From Lactobacillus crispatus (GTDB lineage Bacteria > Bacillota > Bacilli > Lactobacillales > Lactobacillaceae): a stretch of 64,000 nucleotides of DNA. Positions 1 to 9,833 of the stretch are shown here, piece by piece. A program made the position numbers and the translations under genes. The notes under the pieces were generated by a model, which was not told the origin of the DNA, ran no database searches, and saw only the letters and a program-made list of their open reading frames with translations. The number at the start of each line of letters is the position of its first letter. Position 1 is the first letter of the stretch. The stretch spans positions 2,175,090 through 2,239,089 of the forward strand of contig NZ_CP072197.1 of assembly GCF_018987235.1 (NCBI RefSeq). Reading direction: 5' to 3'.

Positions 1-92
1 GCATTACCTTTTCTAAACATTAAACTCGCTCCAATTACTAAAGCCAAAATTACTACTAATATAGATACTTTCAAAACTCTTTTACCTTTCAT
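1..92 (-). CDS. Partial CDS, N-terminus of an unknown membrane-anchored protein
   Basis: Only the first 30 codons are inside the window; the rest lies to the left. The start is the ATG read from 92 to 90 on the minus strand, preceded by a GGAGG ribosome binding site (98-102) at good spacing. The visible peptide begins MKGKRVLKVSILVVILALV and is a short basic stretch followed by a hydrophobic segment, so it is either a signal peptide or a single-pass anchor. It is divergent from the Rgg-type regulator at 187, with a palindrome in between, so co-regulation by that protein is plausible. The family cannot be told from so short a piece. Confidence 0.6.
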   Translation of the reverse strand, partial: MKGKRVLKVSILVVILALVIGASLMFRKGN

Positions 93-154
93 TTTTTCCT
101 CCAAGTACTTGATGTATTTTGATTATCGCAAGATAATAAGCCTAAATCTAACAT

Positions 155-172
155 ATTTGCAGATCTGCAAAT
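155..172. promoter_or_regulatory. 18-bp perfect palindrome, candidate operator
   Basis: ATTTGCAGATCTGCAAAT is a perfect 18-bp palindrome lying directly upstream of the ribosome binding site of the Rgg-like regulator and within the divergent intergenic region. Its position suggests autoregulation or control of the divergent gene; this role is inferred. Confidence 0.5.
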
Positions 173-186
173 CGAGGTGAAAAATT

Positions 187-1047
187 ATGTTCAAATATGG
201 TTCAGTTTACAAACAATTGCGCAAAGATCAAGAAATCACTCAAACTGAAGCCTGCAAGGGTATTTGTTCAATCTCCAAGTTATCACGCTGGGAAAACAAT
301 CAGGTAGAAGTTGAGTTTAGCACCGCCATTGCATTACTCAGGCGCAGCAACATTACGCTTGACGAATTCACGCATTACGCTGCAATGAAAACAGAATTTA
401 CATTGCCAGACGACATTATAACGGCCATTAAAGACAATGATACAAAGGTACTCGAAAAATTTGTTCAGGAGCAGCTAAATCATTATCACGCCACCAAAAA
501 TATTCTCGAACTCAAAAACATCATTCTTGTCTGCAATCAATTATTTCTCATGACTGGTAAAAACTATCTAACACCTGCAGACATTAATCGAATCGGTTCA
601 TACCTGCTTCACAACACCGTTTGGTCTAAATACAATATCTTGCTCTTTGCTAACTCACCGTTTTTGCTAAATTCTAAAATCGGCTATCAAATTGCTCTGC
701 GAATTATTCACAACTTTCATCCTACAGAAAGTTTGAACGAAAACACCACCATTTTCATAGGCGGTTTATCTGATACAGTTATTGCCTTAGTTTTCAAAAA
801 GAAGCTAGATTACGCTCAAAAAATTCTTAATGAATTAAAAAAGATAGAACTTCCCTTCTATCTCATGTTCTTTAGTTTAACATTGACCCTTTTACAAAAA
901 ATTATCGACTACTGTCATACTCTCGACGCACAGCCTGTATTGGCAATGATTGATACCATAGTTCAGTTGAATTGCATGGAAGTTGCTCAAAAATGGCTTG
1001 AAATTTTTAAAGACGTACAACAAATCTGGCCAGAAAAAGAAAATTAA
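187..1047 (+). CDS. Rgg/MutR-type helix-turn-helix transcriptional regulator
   Basis: A 286-aa cytoplasmic regulator. Residues 1-62 form an XRE-type helix-turn-helix (KQLRKDQEITQTEACKGI, then SKLSRWENN as the recognition region), and the remaining 220 residues are all-helical as in the TPR-like sensor domain of Rgg/MutR proteins, which often bind short peptide pheromones. The length fits the family (about 280-300 aa). The start ATG has a GAGGTG ribosome binding site. It is divergent from the truncated gene at 1-92 and has a perfect palindrome at 155-172 just upstream. No short pheromone ORF was recognised beside it, so the ligand is unknown. Confidence 0.8.
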   Translation: MFKYGSVYKQLRKDQEITQTEACKGICSISKLSRWENNQVEVEFSTAIALLRRSNITLDEFTHYAAMKTEFTLPDDIITAIKDNDTKVLEKFVQEQLNHYHATKNILELKNIILVCNQLFLMTGKNYLTPADINRIGSYLLHNTVWSKYNILLFANSPFLLNSKIGYQIALRIIHNFHPTESLNENTTIFIGGLSDTVIALVFKKKLDYAQKILNELKKIELPFYLMFFSLTLTLLQKIIDYCHTLDAQPVLAMIDTIVQLNCMEVAQKWLEIFKDVQQIWPEKEN

Positions 1048-1082
1048 AAACCGTAAAAGTAATTTACTTTCACGGCTTTTGA
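1047..1082. terminator. Bidirectional terminator between convergent genes
   Basis: An inverted repeat (CCGTAAAAGTAA with TTACTTTCACGG) has A-rich flanks on the left and T-rich flanks on the right. It can end the Rgg transcript on plus, and the small SLAP-like gene on minus. Confidence 0.75.
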
Positions 1083-1124
1083 CATGGTATTCATTATGCA
1101 AGCTTACAAATTTTTAGCTTTTAA

Positions 1125-1481
1125 TTAATCCTTTACAACGTCTTTGATGTTCAACCATTGACTCTTGTTGATCTTGACGATCTTCTTGCCAGCAGCTTTC
1201 TTAACATCCTTAACGGTGTAAGTTGAACCCATTGAAACCTTTTGGCTAGTCTTGTGACCTTGTGCGTCCAAAACATTAACTTTTTGGTTCTTAGTGTCCT
1301 TTACAGTAACAAAGATCTTGTCACCCTTTTTAATTGCAGGATCAGTTGGCATAGTTTCGGCAACACCTAACTTTGGAGCAGGAAAACTAGCTGCTTGACT
1401 AACTGAAGCACCAACACCCATTAAACTCATTGAAGCAACTGCGATTGAAACAACTTTAACTAAATTCTTTGAAACTAACAT
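1125..1481 (-). CDS. Small exported SLAP-like cell-surface protein
   Basis: A 118-aa protein with a signal peptide: basic start, hydrophobic core (VVSIAVASMSLMGVGASV) and a likely cleavage after SQAA. The mature part of about 85 residues is lysine-rich and resembles a single SLAP-type domain (KGDKIFVTVKDTKNQKVNVL, then a GSTYTVKDVKK segment), a module that anchors Lactobacillus S-layer-associated proteins to the wall. I chose the ATG at 1481 because it has a GAGGT site five to ten bases upstream; a longer in-frame start at 1508 would put that site inside the gene. It is monocistronic. The exact function is unknown. Confidence 0.7.
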   Translation of the reverse strand: MLVSKNLVKVVSIAVASMSLMGVGASVSQAASFPAPKLGVAETMPTDPAIKKGDKIFVTVKDTKNQKVNVLDAQGHKTSQKVSMGSTYTVKDVKKAAGKKIVKINKSQWLNIKDVVKD

Positions 1482-1667
1482 AATGAATACCTCTAATTTA
1501 TATATCACTTAACTTGTTGGAACTTTTTGTTCCCTTATTCCTTGCATCTTTATTGTATAACATATGTTATTAATTGCAAGGGATAATTCAAAGTTTTTCA
1601 AAAATAATTCAGTCGTCTGAAAGTGTTGCTATAATAACGATTGCGGGGATTTTTTGTCCAAAAGCAT

Positions 1668-1707
1668 TAAAAAAGTGTCTGAGAAACCGTTCTTTCCCAA
1701 ACACTTG
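1668..1707 (-). terminator. Rho-independent terminator of the CPBP gene
   Basis: On the minus strand, AAGTGTTTGGGAAA pairs with TTTCTCAGACACTT and is followed by a T-run, directly after the CPBP protease stop codon. Confidence 0.8.
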
Positions 1708-1716
1708 TTTCAATCT

Positions 1717-2370
1717 CTAAATAAAACCTAACGCGTTATAGCACATGTGCACCAAAATTGAATAGCGCAAATCCTTGGTTGACATATAGACCCAAGCTAA
1801 AACCATGCCTAAGACCCAATATACTAAGATATACTTACTTAATGCCGGATCATGCATATAGCCAAATAAAAATCCGCTTGCAACAATACCTAGCCACTTA
1901 TTTCTAGTATTTTTCTTAGTGAAAAAGATATTGAAAAACATCCCTCTAAAGATATGTTCCTCACAAAATGGCGCGATGAAAACTACTAGGATCCTAAATA
2001 AACCTGCATTGTATTCCGCTATTTTATTCAAGCTTTCCTGGTTCTTTGAAACGCCGCCACCAACTAGATTAAGCATCACAATCGAACCTACTACAATCAG
2101 TACAAAACCGATCATCGCTATTCCGATTCTGCGCCAGTCCCAGTGTGGTGTTTCATCAAAGCCCCAATCATTTTCTTCTTTTAATTGCCTGCGATAAATA
2201 TAGGAAATTGCAAACAAAACTATTACCGTAGCAAGCGCCGTAACGAAGACGCGATATTGCCCCAAATCAAATCGCTGAGGTCTAAAGTAAAGTACTTCTA
2301 ATTCAGAATACATTACCAAAGCCAACACAGCCCCTGCAATATTTCCCAGGTAATGTCCAAATCTCTTCAT
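1717..2370 (-). CDS. CPBP family intramembrane metalloprotease
   Basis: A 217-aa polytopic membrane protein with about six hydrophobic segments. It carries the conserved CPBP (Abi/CAAX-like) motifs: EEHIFRG around residue 139, a second motif with GYMHDP near residue 170, and HMCYNALG near the C-terminus, which supply the catalytic Glu and the zinc-binding residues. In lactobacilli such proteins are linked to bacteriocin self-immunity or prenyl-protein processing; no bacteriocin gene is visible here, so the substrate is unknown. It is monocistronic, with a terminator at 1668-1707. An imperfect Noc-box-like sequence (2340-2355) lies in its first codons. Confidence 0.8.
   Translation of the reverse strand: MKRFGHYLGNIAGAVLALVMYSELEVLYFRPQRFDLGQYRVFVTALATVIVLFAISYIYRRQLKEENDWGFDETPHWDWRRIGIAMIGFVLIVVGSIVMLNLVGGGVSKNQESLNKIAEYNAGLFRILVVFIAPFCEEHIFRGMFFNIFFTKKNTRNKWLGIVASGFLFGYMHDPALSKYILVYWVLGMVLAWVYMSTKDLRYSILVHMCYNALGFI
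2340..2355. promoter_or_regulatory. Weak Noc-box-like sequence (13/16) in the CPBP gene
   Basis: TATTTCCCAGGTAATG lies in the first codons of the CPBP protease gene. It matches TATTTCCCGGGAAATA at 13 of 16 positions; coding constraint may contribute. Confidence 0.3.
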
Positions 2371-2417
2371 TTTTCATTCACACCTTGATTCTTTCAACTA
2401 GTAATCATTGTTTCTAT

Positions 2418-2423
2418 TATAAT
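2418..2423 (+). promoter_or_regulatory. Orphaned -10 element of the ydcF-like gene
   Basis: A perfect TATAAT lies about seven bases before the left end of the IS982 element. In the uninterrupted ancestor it would sit some 30 bp before the AAGGAGGAG ribosome binding site of the gene now starting at 3436, so the IS landed close to the transcription start and separated promoter from gene. No convincing -35 is visible. Confidence 0.5.
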
Positions 2424-2429
2424 GTAAAT

Positions 2430-3394
2430 ACGCGTGGTGCTAGTTAAATCTTTCTAGACAATAAGCCAAATTATAAGCTAAAATTGCAATTTCCAACCGG
2501 CTTTGAAAGCCTATCAGACTACGTGCTCGATTGTTCTCGGCATTGTAATAGGTCAGAAGCGAAAAGTCGCTTTCAATTGTTCTGCGAATAGCCATCAATT
2601 GATGATCATTGTGCTTTTTAGCTCCTGTCATATTTTTACGATATGGTGTCCAAAGTTCATAACCCATTTGTTTTAGCTGTTGATGCAGTTCTTTGCCTAA
2701 ATAGCCTTCGTCGCCAAGAAGATAGTAATTAGATGGATGTGCATTTTCCATCAGTTCAACTGTCTCCTTGGCATCATGAACTGATGCTTTTGTTACGACA
2801 TAATCAAGAATGTAACCGTCATCGCTAACAATGGCATGAACTTTGAAACCATAGAAGTAAATTTTCTTGGTGGCCTTATAACCAATGTTGGCATAACCGC
2901 GAAAAATTTTAGCACGATAGTTGCGAATTGGTTGGCAAACAGGTACCGGAAAGCTGTCAATGATCAAGAAATGTCCATTCAGGTCAACCTTTTTATTCAT
3001 TTCTTGCCGTATCTGATAAATCAATTGCAATAGCTGACGTGAACGCCGATTAAAACGTGAGTGTGATAAACAATTGAAACATTCACAGAATCTTCTTTGT
3101 GATTCAATTCCTGTCTTAGCTTGCCAGATAAGTAAAGCCAAAATCAGACTGTCCGTAGTTTTAATTTGATCAATATTTCGCCGATGAGTAAACTCAGCCG
3201 GTGCATACAAACGATACCAGTGCCGACAAATTATCACTAAATCTTTAAAACTAACTTGTAAATGGTGGCTAAAACGCTTAAGCTTAAGGCAGTTCAATCA
3301 GATCAGACTCTTTTCTATTATTACTATTTACAAGTCGAGTCTAACAAGATTGGACTTTTTTATTAACTAAAACGATTTAACTAGCACCACGCGT
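2430..3394 (-). mobile_element. IS982-family insertion sequence, complete
   Basis: A 965-bp element bounded by perfect 21-bp terminal inverted repeats (ACGCGTGGTGCTAGTTAAAT at the left, its complement at 3375-3394). It is flanked by a 9-bp target duplication AATGTAAAT (2421-2429 and 3395-3403); if the ends are taken one base further in, the duplication reads as 11 bp. The single transposase fills most of it, and its stop codon lies inside the left inverted repeat. Intact ends, an intact transposase and an undecayed duplication indicate recent insertion. Confidence 0.93.
2440..3297 (-). CDS. IS982-family DDE transposase
   Basis: A 285-aa transposase. The N-terminal 100 residues are helical and DNA-binding; the catalytic domain shows a first Asp in FLIIDSFPVPV (about residue 112), a second Asp in LLGDEGYLG (about 193) and the Glu in RRTIESDFS (about 238), the DDE triad of the IS982 family. 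The likely initiation codon is TTG at 3297. No frameshift is needed for expression, so the element could be active. The gene faces away from the ydcF-like gene it has separated from its promoter. Confidence 0.9.
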   Translation of the reverse strand: MNCLKLKRFSHHLQVSFKDLVIICRHWYRLYAPAEFTHRRNIDQIKTTDSLILALLIWQAKTGIESQRRFCECFNCLSHSRFNRRSRQLLQLIYQIRQEMNKKVDLNGHFLIIDSFPVPVCQPIRNYRAKIFRGYANIGYKATKKIYFYGFKVHAIVSDDGYILDYVVTKASVHDAKETVELMENAHPSNYYLLGDEGYLGKELHQQLKQMGYELWTPYRKNMTGAKKHNDHQLMAIRRTIESDFSLLTYYNAENNRARSLIGFQSRLEIAILAYNLAYCLERFN

Positions 3395-3435
3395 AATGTA
3401 AATAAGAAAAAATACCTAAGGAGGAGTATCTATCT

Positions 3436-4543
3436 ATGCTTAATCAGATCATCGCTTTTTTGGGGAGACGCGGTGAGTTCTTCTACATTTCAGTCTTTAT
3501 GTTACTGATATTTTTTGTCTTTTTAATCTCTTGGCTTATCGAACCAAGACGTTTGATTAATGGCGTTTTGTTTACTATCTTTATAGTCTCAATGCTCTCT
3601 TGGATCACCGTTATGGTGCACAAAAGTACGAGTCACGGCTTGCAACGTGCCTATGACCTACTAGTTCTAGCTGCATTATTTTGCATTGTCTTATTATTAA
3701 TTTTCGCCTGGATTTTTCTATTCTGGAATGCCTATTTCGTTTGGAAATATGAAAGCCATACTTTGCCTAACTTGCTTACTTTAATTACCGGATTTTTAGC
3801 ATTAATTATTAGTATTATCGTGCTCTTAGGACCAGGTAAGTACTTGCCACGTTGGCTTAGTCTCGCATTAGCTTCAATTCCCGCGATTGCAATTTATTTG
3901 GGATTGGTGCTTTATTTACAACTTTTTGGTAAACTTACTTCTATATCAAATTTATCCTCGTACCTACCACCAAGACTATTTAATCGTTCTAGGGGCTGGG
4001 CTAATCAATGGCGACCAAGTATCAAAACTGCTTGCGGCTAGAATTAATCGAGCAATTCAATACTCTAACCGCCAGTATCAAAAGGGCCGCAAGCGCCCTA
4101 TCCTGATCATGTCAGGTGGTCAAGGCGCTGACGAAAAAATCTCTGAAGCACTCGCTATGTCTCGTTTTGCACAACGGCGTGGCGTTAGTGTTGACCGTAT
4201 CTTATTAGAAGATCAATCGAAAAACACATACGAAAACATGCTCTTTTCTAAGCGTATTGCCACAAAAGATTTTGGTAATTCCCACTTCAAGGCACGCTTC
4301 TTTAGCAATAATTACCATATTTTTAGAGCTGCTCTCTTGGCTAAGGAAGTTGGTTTAAAAGCCAATGGTGTCGGTGCTTACACCAGATTCTACTACTTGC
4401 CTAACGCAATTATCCGCGAATTTGCCGGTGTGTTTGTCATGCATAAACGCCGTCATTTCGTTATCATGGGATTAATCGTTTTATTCTTTATCCTGCAAGC
4501 TATCTTAGTCATGACAGGATTAGAAAGATTTACTGTAATTTAG
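3436..4543 (+). pseudogene. YdcF family (DUF218) membrane protein, frameshifted
   Basis: The N-terminal part (3436 to about 3920) encodes about five membrane segments. The C-terminal part (in another frame from about 3925 to 4543) carries the DUF218 core: IVLGAGLINGDQVSKLLAAR, IMSGGQGADEKISEALAM and a SNNYHIFRAALLA segment, then a last membrane helix. Joining the frames near 3912-3930, by removing one base in the TTTATTTAC region, restores a single 368-aa protein of normal family length. The start has a strong AAGGAGGAG site. The IS982 element separates it from its promoter, so the gene is probably silenced twice. A sequencing error at the T-rich spot cannot be excluded. The role of YdcF proteins is poorly defined (envelope or S-adenosylmethionine-related). 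Confidence 0.8.
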
Positions 4544-4557
4544 AAAAGAGGGATGCA

Positions 4558-6897
4558 ATGCTTCAACTAAAGCATATTTTTAAGTCATATAAAGTGGGGG
4601 ACAACATCACCCACGCTTTAGACGACGTTACAATCTCGTTCCGTGACCAGGAATTCGTCGCTATCTTAGGTCCGAGTGGTTCTGGAAAAACTACCATGTT
4701 AAACGTAATTGGCGGACTTGACCGTTACGACCAAGGTGACTTGATCATCAACGGCAAATCTACCAAGAATTTTAAAGAGACCGACTGGGATGCTTACCGC
4801 AACAATACCGTTGGTTTTGTTTTTCAAAATTATAATCTAATCCCCCACTTGTCGATCATCGCCAATGTGGAACTAGGGATGAATTTGTCTGGTGTGCCTA
4901 AAAAACAGCGCCATGAAAAAGCAATTGCGGCGTTAACAGAAGTGGGATTGAAAGACCATCTAAATAAACGTCCTAACCAGTTGTCTGGCGGTCAGATGCA
5001 ACGAGTAGCGATTGCTCGAGCAATTGCCAACGACCCTGATATTCTACTTTGTGATGAACCAACTGGTGCACTTGATACTGAGACTTCTGTCCAAATTATG
5101 AAGTTGATCAAAAAACTATCTAAAGATCGACTCGTTATTATGGTGACCCACAATCCTGAATTAGCTAAAGAATACGCCACAAGAATCGTTAATTTCCAAG
5201 ACGGTAAGATTCGTCATGATTCTGATCCTTTTAGCCCTAATAAGGAAGAAGACAAATTTAACCTCAAGCGTACCAAGATGTCTTACTGGAACGCCATCAA
5301 GTTGAGTTTCACCAATATTATGACCAAAAAAGGTCGAACTCTGCTAACTGCTTTTGCTTCAAGCATCGGGATTATCTCAATTGCCGTAGTTTTAGCTATC
5401 TCTAATGGTTTTCAAAAGCAAATCAATACCACAATGAGCAAGGCCTTAGCAAAATATCCGATTTCTATTTCACAGACCGCAACTGACATTACTTCAGCTA
5501 ATGCACGTAAAGAATCGGATAAAAATGTCAAAAACCGCGGCTATGTAACGGCAGAACAAGACCAAAGCGAACAGGCCCAACACGTTAATAAAATTAGCAC
5601 AAAGTATGTTAACTACATCAAGAAGATCAATCCTAATTATGCCAATAACGTGTCTTACCAACGCGGCGTAAGCTTGAATTTATTAGCTAAAAACAAGGGA
5701 AAAATTGAACGCGTGCAATTTTCAAATACGGATCCTGATCAGACTAATTCTGTTCTAGCTGCTAGATCCCAAGCGATGAGTTCAATGGGACTGGGTTCAA
5801 GTGTCTTTCCCACTACTTTAAATAAAGAGAAAGGCTCATTTTTGAAGCAAAATTATCAATTGCTCTCAGGCACTTGGCCTACTAAGGCAACCGACTTGGT
5901 TTTAGTTACTGACAATAAAAATACTGTTAACATCAATGCCTTAAAAAATCTTGGTTTCGATTTAAAGAATAAGGAACACGTCAAATTCGGCCAATTAGTA
6001 AATAAGCAATTTCGTGTAGTTGCCAACAATGATTACTATCAGCAATTGCAAACTGGCATGTTTATTCCTAAAAAGGTAAATAACGCCATGTATAACGGTG
6101 CTCAAACCAAGCTAAAGATTGCTGGTGTCATTCGTCCTAAAAACGAAGATTCAATGGCCTTGTTATCAACTGGAATTGCTTATAGCGATCAACTTTCACA
6201 ACGCGTGATTAATGAAAATAAAAACTCTGCAATTGTAAAGGCACAAAAGAAGAGTAACCATAGCGTATTAACTAACCAAAAACTAAATGCCAATGAAAAG
6301 AAAGCTACAATGCAGACTCTTGGCGGTACCAGCATCCCTACTGGCATCATGATTTATCCCAACAATTTTGATGATAAAGATAAAGTACTTGATTATCTTG
6401 ACAAATGGAACAAAGGGAAGAAAAAATCAGACAAGATTCTCTATACTGACATGTCAAACGCTGTTACCACAATGACTGGCGGCCTCTTAAGCGGGATAAC
6501 GACGATCCTTGTCGCATTTGCTGGTATTTCATTAATCACATCTATGATTATGATTGGTATTTTAACTTATACCTCAGTACTTGAGCGAACTAAGGAAATC
6601 GGGGTACTCAAGGCATTAGGTGCCCGTAAAAAAGACATTACTCGTGTCTTTGATGCCGAAACCTTCATCCTAGGTGTTTTCTCTGGTGTATTAGGCATTC
6701 TGATTGCTTACCTACTAACATTCCCAATTAACAGTATCATTTACAAGATTACTGATCTGGCAAATGTAGCCCAACTAGATCCTACTGCTGCTATTGTTTT
6801 GATCATTATTTCAACTATCCTCACCCTCTTAGGTGGTCATATTCCAGCACGAATGGCTGCAAAGAAAGATGCTGCAATTGCATTGCGGAGTGAATGA
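4558..6897 (+). CDS. MacB-like ABC transporter, fused ATPase and FtsX permease
   Basis: A 779-aa fusion. Residues 1-225 are an ATPase: Walker A GPSGSGKTT (38-46), Q-loop VFQNYNLIPHL, signature LSGGQMQRVAIARA and Walker B ILLCDEPTGALD. A membrane helix follows at about 265-285 (ASSIGIISIAVVLAI). A long extracytoplasmic domain spans about 290-640, and three C-terminal helices typical of FtsX/MacB permeases complete it. Such transporters act as mechanotransducers or exporters in antimicrobial-peptide resistance and cell-wall stress rather than as importers. It starts 15 bp after the broken ydcF-like gene and was probably co-transcribed with it, so the IS insertion may also reduce its expression. 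No bacitracin-type two-component system is adjacent. Confidence 0.87.
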   Translation: MLQLKHIFKSYKVGDNITHALDDVTISFRDQEFVAILGPSGSGKTTMLNVIGGLDRYDQGDLIINGKSTKNFKETDWDAYRNNTVGFVFQNYNLIPHLSIIANVELGMNLSGVPKKQRHEKAIAALTEVGLKDHLNKRPNQLSGGQMQRVAIARAIANDPDILLCDEPTGALDTETSVQIMKLIKKLSKDRLVIMVTHNPELAKEYATRIVNFQDGKIRHDSDPFSPNKEEDKFNLKRTKMSYWNAIKLSFTNIMTKKGRTLLTAFASSIGIISIAVVLAISNGFQKQINTTMSKALAKYPISISQTATDITSANARKESDKNVKNRGYVTAEQDQSEQAQHVNKISTKYVNYIKKINPNYANNVSYQRGVSLNLLAKNKGKIERVQFSNTDPDQTNSVLAARSQAMSSMGLGSSVFPTTLNKEKGSFLKQNYQLLSGTWPTKATDLVLVTDNKNTVNINALKNLGFDLKNKEHVKFGQLVNKQFRVVANNDYYQQLQTGMFIPKKVNNAMYNGAQTKLKIAGVIRPKNEDSMALLSTGIAYSDQLSQRVINENKNSAIVKAQKKSNHSVLTNQKLNANEKKATMQTLGGTSIPTGIMIYPNNFDDKDKVLDYLDKWNKGKKKSDKILYTDMSNAVTTMTGGLLSGITTILVAFAGISLITSMIMIGILTYTSVLERTKEIGVLKALGARKKDITRVFDAETFILGVFSGVLGILIAYLLTFPINSIIYKITDLANVAQLDPTAAIVLIIISTILTLLGGHIPARMAAKKDAAIALRSE

Positions 6898-7003
6898 ATT
6901 TAATAAAGAATTTGTTACGTTGTTCACAATAACCTAAATTTTTAGCAAAATATGTGGTATCTTAGCTTTAGCAAAAACAAGTAAGAAAGGAACTTTTTTC
7001 ACC

Positions 7004-9742
7004 ATGACTGTTAAAAAATTAGAAAATAACAGCGATGTTAATGTAGTGGCAGAAGAAAGCAAAGTTTTAACTGATTTACTGAATGAATCAACTAAGCAAG
7101 TAATCGGTCAAGCAGCTTTCGATAAGATCCAAAACTTAATTAAAATCTCTGCCGCCAAAGATTATCAAGAACTTGAAAAGCAAATTGCTAGTCTTAACAA
7201 TCGCGAAATGATTGTTGTTGCACGTTATTTTGCTACTCTCCCACTCTTGATCAACATTTCAGAGGATGTAGAACTAGCAAGTAAAGTTAATGTGCTTAAC
7301 AATACTCATCAAGATTATCTAGGTAAATTGAGTGACACAATTGACATTGTAGCCCAAAAGAAAAATGCCGAAGAAATCCTTGAACATGTAAATGTAGTAC
7401 CCGTTTTAACTGCCCATCCTACTCAAGTACAAAGAAAAACCATTTTGGAATTAACCGATCAAATTCATCAACTTTTGCGCAATTATCGTGATGTGAAGAA
7501 TGGCACAATTGATCGCGATGAATGGACTGAACAAATGCGGGCTTGCATTGAAATTTTGATGCAAACTGACATTATTCGTGGTCACAAATTAAAGGTAGCT
7601 AATGAAATTACCAATGTTTTGGCTTACTACCCTAAGGCTTTAATCCCTGCAATCACCAAATTTACTAGTCGTTACAAGGAATTAGCTAAAAAACACGGGC
7701 TAAACGCTAGTCATGCTACGCCAATTACCATGGGAATGTGGATCGGCGGCGACCGTGACGGTAACCCTTATGTAACGGCTGATACGCTAGAACTAAGCGC
7801 TACTTTGCAAAGCCAAGTAATCTTTGAATATTACATTAAGCAAATCAATAAGCTTTATAGAGCCATTTCCATGTCTACTTCTTATATGGAGCCATCTGAC
7901 GATGTAATGCACCTATCTGAGCTTTCTAATGATGATTCACCATTCAGAACTAACGAGCCATATAGACGGGCATTCTACTATATTCAAAGCCGTTTAGTGC
8001 ACACTGAACAAAAATTACTGAATATTACTAACAAGAACACTTTCTTAAAGAAACGTGACCTCCAAAATCTTGATAAAATCCCTTGTTATCAAAATGCTCA
8101 AGAATTTAAAGCCGACTTAGAAATCATCAAAAATTCACTTGAAGAAGACCATGATCACGCCGTAGTAGACAGCTACTTTACTCAAATTCTTGAGGCTATC
8201 AACATCTTCGGCTTCCATCTAGCTACAATTGATATGCGTCAAGATTCTAGCGTTAACGAGGCCTGTGTCGCTGAGCTACTTAAGAGTGCTGGAATTTGTG
8301 ACAATTATAGCGATTTAAGCGAAGACAAAAAGATCAAGCTTTTACTCAACGAATTGAACAATGATCCACGTAACTTACACGCCAATAACAAACCCAAGTC
8401 TGAGTTACTACAAAAAGAATTAAAGATCTACAAGACTGCTCGTCAATTGAAAGACCGTTTGGGTGAAGACGTCATCAAGCAACATATTATTTCTCACACT
8501 GAGAGTGTTTCAGACATGCTAGAACAAGCAATCATGTTAAAGGAATACGATTTACTTGATAATCAAAAAGCCCGAATTCAAGTGGTACCACTATTTGAAA
8601 CGGTTGAAGACTTGAATAATGCCCGGGAAATAATCAAGGAATTCTTAAGCTTTGATATCGTCAAGAAGTGGCTTGTTTCTCAAAATAATTATCAAGAAGT
8701 TATGCTAGGCTACTCAGATTCTAATAAGGACGGTGGCTACTTAGCTTCATGCTGGAACCTTTATAAAGCTCAAAAGGATCTAACTAAGATCGGTGAAGAA
8801 ATGGGTATCAAGATTACCTTTATGCATGGCCGTGGCGGTACCGTTGGTCGTGGTGGTGGTCCATCATACGAAGCAATTACAGCACAGCCATTCAAGTCAA
8901 TTAACGATCGGATGCGGATGACTGAGCAAGGTGAAATTATCCAAAACAAGTATGGTAATAAAGACACCGCCTACTACAACCTAGAAATGTTAGCTTCAGC
9001 AACAATCGATCGAATGGCTTCTAAGCAAATTGTTAGCGAAGATCATGTCGCAGATTTCCGTTCTTCAATGGATCAAATCGTAGCTAAAAGCAACGAAGTT
9101 TATCGGAAACTAGTATTTGAGAATCCCAACTTCCTTAAATACTTCTTCCAAGCAACTCCAATCAAAGAAATCTCTGGTCTTAACGTAGGATCACGTCCAG
9201 CTTCAAGAAAGAAACTCACTGACTTTTCTGGCTTAAGAGCCATCCCTTGGGTTTTCTCTTGGTCACAAAGCCGAGTAATGTTCCCTGGTTGGTATGGTGT
9301 AGGTTCTGGTTTCAAATCATTCATCGATGCCGATCCAGCCAACTTGAAGGAATTACAAAATATGTACCAAGGTTGGCCATTCTTCCACTCCCTGCTTTCC
9401 AATGTTGATATGGTTTTATCTAAATCAAATATGAGAATTGCCAAGCAGTATGCGGATCTTTGCGAAGATGAACAAATTAAATCAGTCTTTGATATCATCA
9501 ATCAAGAATGGGAACTAACTAAGAAAGTCATCCTACAAATTGAAGGTCATGATGAATTAATCGAAGATGCACCTACTCTTAAGAAGAGTCTGGAATACAG
9601 AATGCCTTACTTCAACATTTTGAACTACATTCAATTAGAAATGATCAAACGTGATCGTGAAGATGAGATTCAAGGTGTTTACCAAAGTATAATTCCTATT
9701 ACTATCAACGGTGTGGCTTCCGGTTTACGTAATTCAGGATAA
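7004..9742 (+). CDS. ppc: Phosphoenolpyruvate carboxylase
   Basis: A 912-aa cytosolic enzyme that carboxylates PEP with bicarbonate to oxaloacetate plus phosphate. In lactobacilli, which lack a full TCA cycle, it supplies aspartate and other oxaloacetate-derived compounds. The conserved sites are present: catalytic His-138 in [23 protein letters not shown], the [16 protein letters not shown] segment, the glycine-rich [13 protein letters not shown] loop and [16 protein letters not shown] residues near 750. Length matches the family. The ATG follows an AGAAAGGAA site. It is monocistronic and ends at a strong terminator. A weak Noc-box-like palindrome lies inside at 8617-8632. Confidence 0.95.
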   Translation: MTVKKLENNSDVNVVAEESKVLTDLLNESTKQVIGQAAFDKIQNLIKISAAKDYQELEKQIASLNNREMIVVARYFATLPLLINISEDVELASKVNVLNNTHQDYLGKLSDTIDIVAQKKNAEEILEHVNVVPVLTAHPTQVQRKTILELTDQIHQLLRNYRDVKNGTIDRDEWTEQMRACIEILMQTDIIRGHKLKVANEITNVLAYYPKALIPAITKFTSRYKELAKKHGLNASHATPITMGMWIGGDRDGNPYVTADTLELSATLQSQVIFEYYIKQINKLYRAISMSTSYMEPSDDVMHLSELSNDDSPFRTNEPYRRAFYYIQSRLVHTEQKLLNITNKNTFLKKRDLQNLDKIPCYQNAQEFKADLEIIKNSLEEDHDHAVVDSYFTQILEAINIFGFHLATIDMRQDSSVNEACVAELLKSAGICDNYSDLSEDKKIKLLLNELNNDPRNLHANNKPKSELLQKELKIYKTARQLKDRLGEDVIKQHIISHTESVSDMLEQAIMLKEYDLLDNQKARIQVVPLFETVEDLNNAREIIKEFLSFDIVKKWLVSQNNYQEVMLGYSDSNKDGGYLASCWNLYKAQKDLTKIGEEMGIKITFMHGRGGTVGRGGGPSYEAITAQPFKSINDRMRMTEQGEIIQNKYGNKDTAYYNLEMLASATIDRMASKQIVSEDHVADFRSSMDQIVAKSNEVYRKLVFENPNFLKYFFQATPIKEISGLNVGSRPASRKKLTDFSGLRAIPWVFSWSQSRVMFPGWYGVGSGFKSFIDADPANLKELQNMYQGWPFFHSLLSNVDMVLSKSNMRIAKQYADLCEDEQIKSVFDIINQEWELTKKVILQIEGHDELIEDAPTLKKSLEYRMPYFNILNYIQLEMIKRDREDEIQGVYQSIIPITINGVASGLRNSG
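8617..8632. promoter_or_regulatory. Weak Noc-box-like palindrome inside ppc
   Basis: TAATGCCCGGGAAATA matches the Noc-binding consensus TATTTCCCGGGAAATA at 14 of 16 positions. It lies within a coding sequence, so amino acid constraint may account for part of the match. Listed as part of the dispersed set. Confidence 0.35.
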
Positions 9743-9762
9743 AAAACACATAAATTTTAGCT

Positions 9763-9813
9763 AAAAAAGGCTCCTCATTGCCTGTTTTATCAAGCATTTG
9801 AGGAGCCTTTTTT
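9763..9813 (+). terminator. Rho-independent terminator of ppc
   Basis: AAGGCTCCTCA pairs with TGAGGAGCCTT over a loop of about 20 nt, followed by a T-run. The A-run on the other side also lets it serve the convergent ECF gene. Confidence 0.9.
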
Positions 9814-9833
9814 CAATTTATTAAACTTTTTAG

